Assembly (NCBI GenBank): GCA_003157315.1
Contig: PMJE01000576.1
Span: 13,172-19,834, forward strand
Direction: 5' to 3'
Origin: Myxococcales bacterium
Lineage (GTDB): Bacteria; Myxococcota; Polyangia; Fen-1088
Length of the DNA: 6,663 nucleotides
Shown here piece after piece: positions 5,888-6,663 of this stretch (positions are counted from its first letter, which is position 1; each line of letters opens with the position of its first letter). The translations under genes and the position numbers were made by a program. The notes beneath the pieces were generated by a model. That model saw only the letters and a program-made list of their open reading frames with translations, was not told the DNA's origin and ran no database searches.

Positions 5888-6663
5888 GAAGGCAGCCTTT
5901 CTGCCGCGCGCAGTTTCGCGGAACGGGCGCGCGGATTGCTTGCGACCTCACTCGCAGAGGCGGTTATCACGTGCTTGGTGAGGAGCTGGAAGCGTGGCGC
6001 ACCGGGCGCGACCGCGCTGCCTGATGCCAGCGCCTTGAACCTGCGCTTGACCATGCGGTCTTCCAGCGAGTGGAAGGCGATGACCACCAAGCGGCCGCCC
6101 GGCCGCAGACAGCCAGGCGCGTCTTGCAGGAAGCGATCCAGCTCTCCCAGCTCGTCGTTGACGGCGATTCGCAGCGCCTGAAAGACGCGCGTTGCGGGAT
6201 CCTTGCCTGACTCTCGATGAGGAACGGAACGGGCCACCAAGCCGGCAAGGGCTCCTGTGCTGGTCAGCTCGCCGCTTTCCAGCGCACGGGTCACCGCAAG
6301 TGCGATCCTGCGGGCGAAACGCTCTTCCCCCAGGTCATGCAGGACGCGCGCCAGTTCCTCCTCGTCCAGGCGTTGCAAGAGGTCGGCTGCGGTTTCCCCC
6401 TGCGACTGGTCCATGCGCATGTCCAGGGGGCCGGACTGGCGGAACGAAAAACCGCGCTCGGGCTGATCGAGCTGAACTGATGAAACGCCAAGATCCGCGA
6501 TGCATCCATCGAGCGGAAGGGCAGCGGCTTGCTCCAGCACCGAGCGAATTTGCGAGAAGGGAGCGTGGACCAGGCGTACGCGTTCACCACAGAATGCCAA
6601 GTTATCCTTCGCCAACTTGAGGACCTCGGCATCCCGGTCGATGCCGATGACTCGACCGTGCGG
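5884..6663 (-). CDS. rsmH: 16S rRNA (cytosine(1402)-N4)-methyltransferase RsmH (MraW), 5' end outside window
   Basis: RsmH methylates N4 of C1402 in 16S rRNA, in the ribosomal P site, using S-adenosylmethionine. The window holds the last 259 residues of a family of about 310, so roughly 40-50 N-terminal residues, including the first SAM-binding glycine motif, are missing. The reading frame is open to the window edge, so an apparent TTG start at 6615 is only an internal leucine. Numbered from the window edge: GRVIGIDRDAEVL at 3-15 is the strand and acidic residue that contact SAM; ADLGVSSVQLD at 56-66 and GFSFR at 71-75 with GPLDMRMD at 78-85 are the RsmH signature; DPATRVFQALRIAVN at 155-169 and AFHSLEDRMVKRRF at 196-209 are also diagnostic; NPRARSAKLRAAER closes the protein at 243-256. 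Its TGA overlaps the ftsL ATG. Position and motifs together make the call firm. Confidence 0.97.
   Translation of the reverse strand, partial: PHGRVIGIDRDAEVLKLAKDNLAFCGERVRLVHAPFSQIRSVLEQAAALPLDGCIADLGVSSVQLDQPERGFSFRQSGPLDMRMDQSQGETAADLLQRLDEEELARVLHDLGEERFARRIALAVTRALESGELTSTGALAGLVARSVPHRESGKDPATRVFQALRIAVNDELGELDRFLQDAPGCLRPGGRLVVIAFHSLEDRMVKRRFKALASGSAVAPGAPRFQLLTKHVITASASEVASNPRARSAKLRAAERLPS
5896..5900 (-). promoter_or_regulatory. Ribosome binding site of ftsL
   Basis: AAAGG on the minus strand stands eight bases before the ftsL ATG and falls within the end of rsmH. It is a weak Shine-Dalgarno, and it forms the whole loop of a small inverted repeat at 5891-5905 (GGCAG/CTGCC arms). 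Confidence 0.45.

Noticed and set aside
5417..6181. A 254-codon plus-strand frame opposite ftsI, ftsL and rsmH
   Set aside because: Antisense to three conserved genes and without any protein signature.
6613..6615. Apparent TTG start of rsmH inside the window
   Set aside because: The frame stays open to the window edge and the upstream residues GRVIGIDRD form the conserved SAM-binding strand, so the true start lies outside.
1..6663. Terminators, tRNA or other RNA genes, insertion sequences, CRISPR repeats, phage or defence genes
   Set aside because: Coding genes fill the window almost without gaps. No T-rich hairpin, tRNA-like fold, terminal inverted repeat or spaced direct repeat was seen by eye.

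Overview
The window is a contiguous, fully coding piece of a bacterial dcw (division and cell wall) cluster. All six genes lie on the minus strand, so transcription runs from base 6663 towards base 1. In that order they are rsmH (5' end outside the window), ftsL, ftsI (class B penicillin-binding protein), murE, murF and mraY (3' end outside the window). No mobile element, CRISPR array, RNA gene, terminator or unexplained gap was seen, and no stretch over 300 bases lacks a gene.

Host: the DNA is G+C rich, roughly two thirds by eye. MurE carries the DNPR motif of meso-diaminopimelate-adding enzymes. The MraY N-terminus aligns with the E. coli type without a shift, with the Asp pair at residues 115-116. 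FtsI ends in a PASTA domain that gammaproteobacterial FtsI lacks. Together these suggest a G+C-rich Gram-negative of the former Deltaproteobacteria (Myxococcota or relatives). This is an inference from gene content and motif style, not a database result.

Layout: rsmH (5884-6663) overlaps ftsL (5516-5887) by four bases (ATGA). Three bases separate ftsL from ftsI (3428-5512), and three separate ftsI from murE (1886-3424), which starts with TTG. murE overlaps murF (459-1889) by four bases (GTGA). Three bases separate murF from mraY (1-455). Every junction is either a 4-base overlap or a 3-base gap, and each downstream gene has a Shine-Dalgarno-like stretch inside the end of the gene before it. 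This points to one polycistronic, translationally coupled transcript whose promoter lies beyond base 6663.

Function: MurE and MurF complete the UDP-MurNAc-pentapeptide in the cytoplasm, and MraY moves its phospho-MurNAc part onto undecaprenyl phosphate to make lipid I. FtsL and FtsI are the septal scaffold component and the septal transpeptidase that act on the finished precursor at division. RsmH methylates 16S rRNA and is the usual first or second gene of this cluster.

I found no novel system. The points most worth a second look are the acidic linker plus single PASTA domain of FtsI with its flanking cysteine pair, the TTG start of murE beside an out-of-frame ATG, and a 14-base CG run in mraY.
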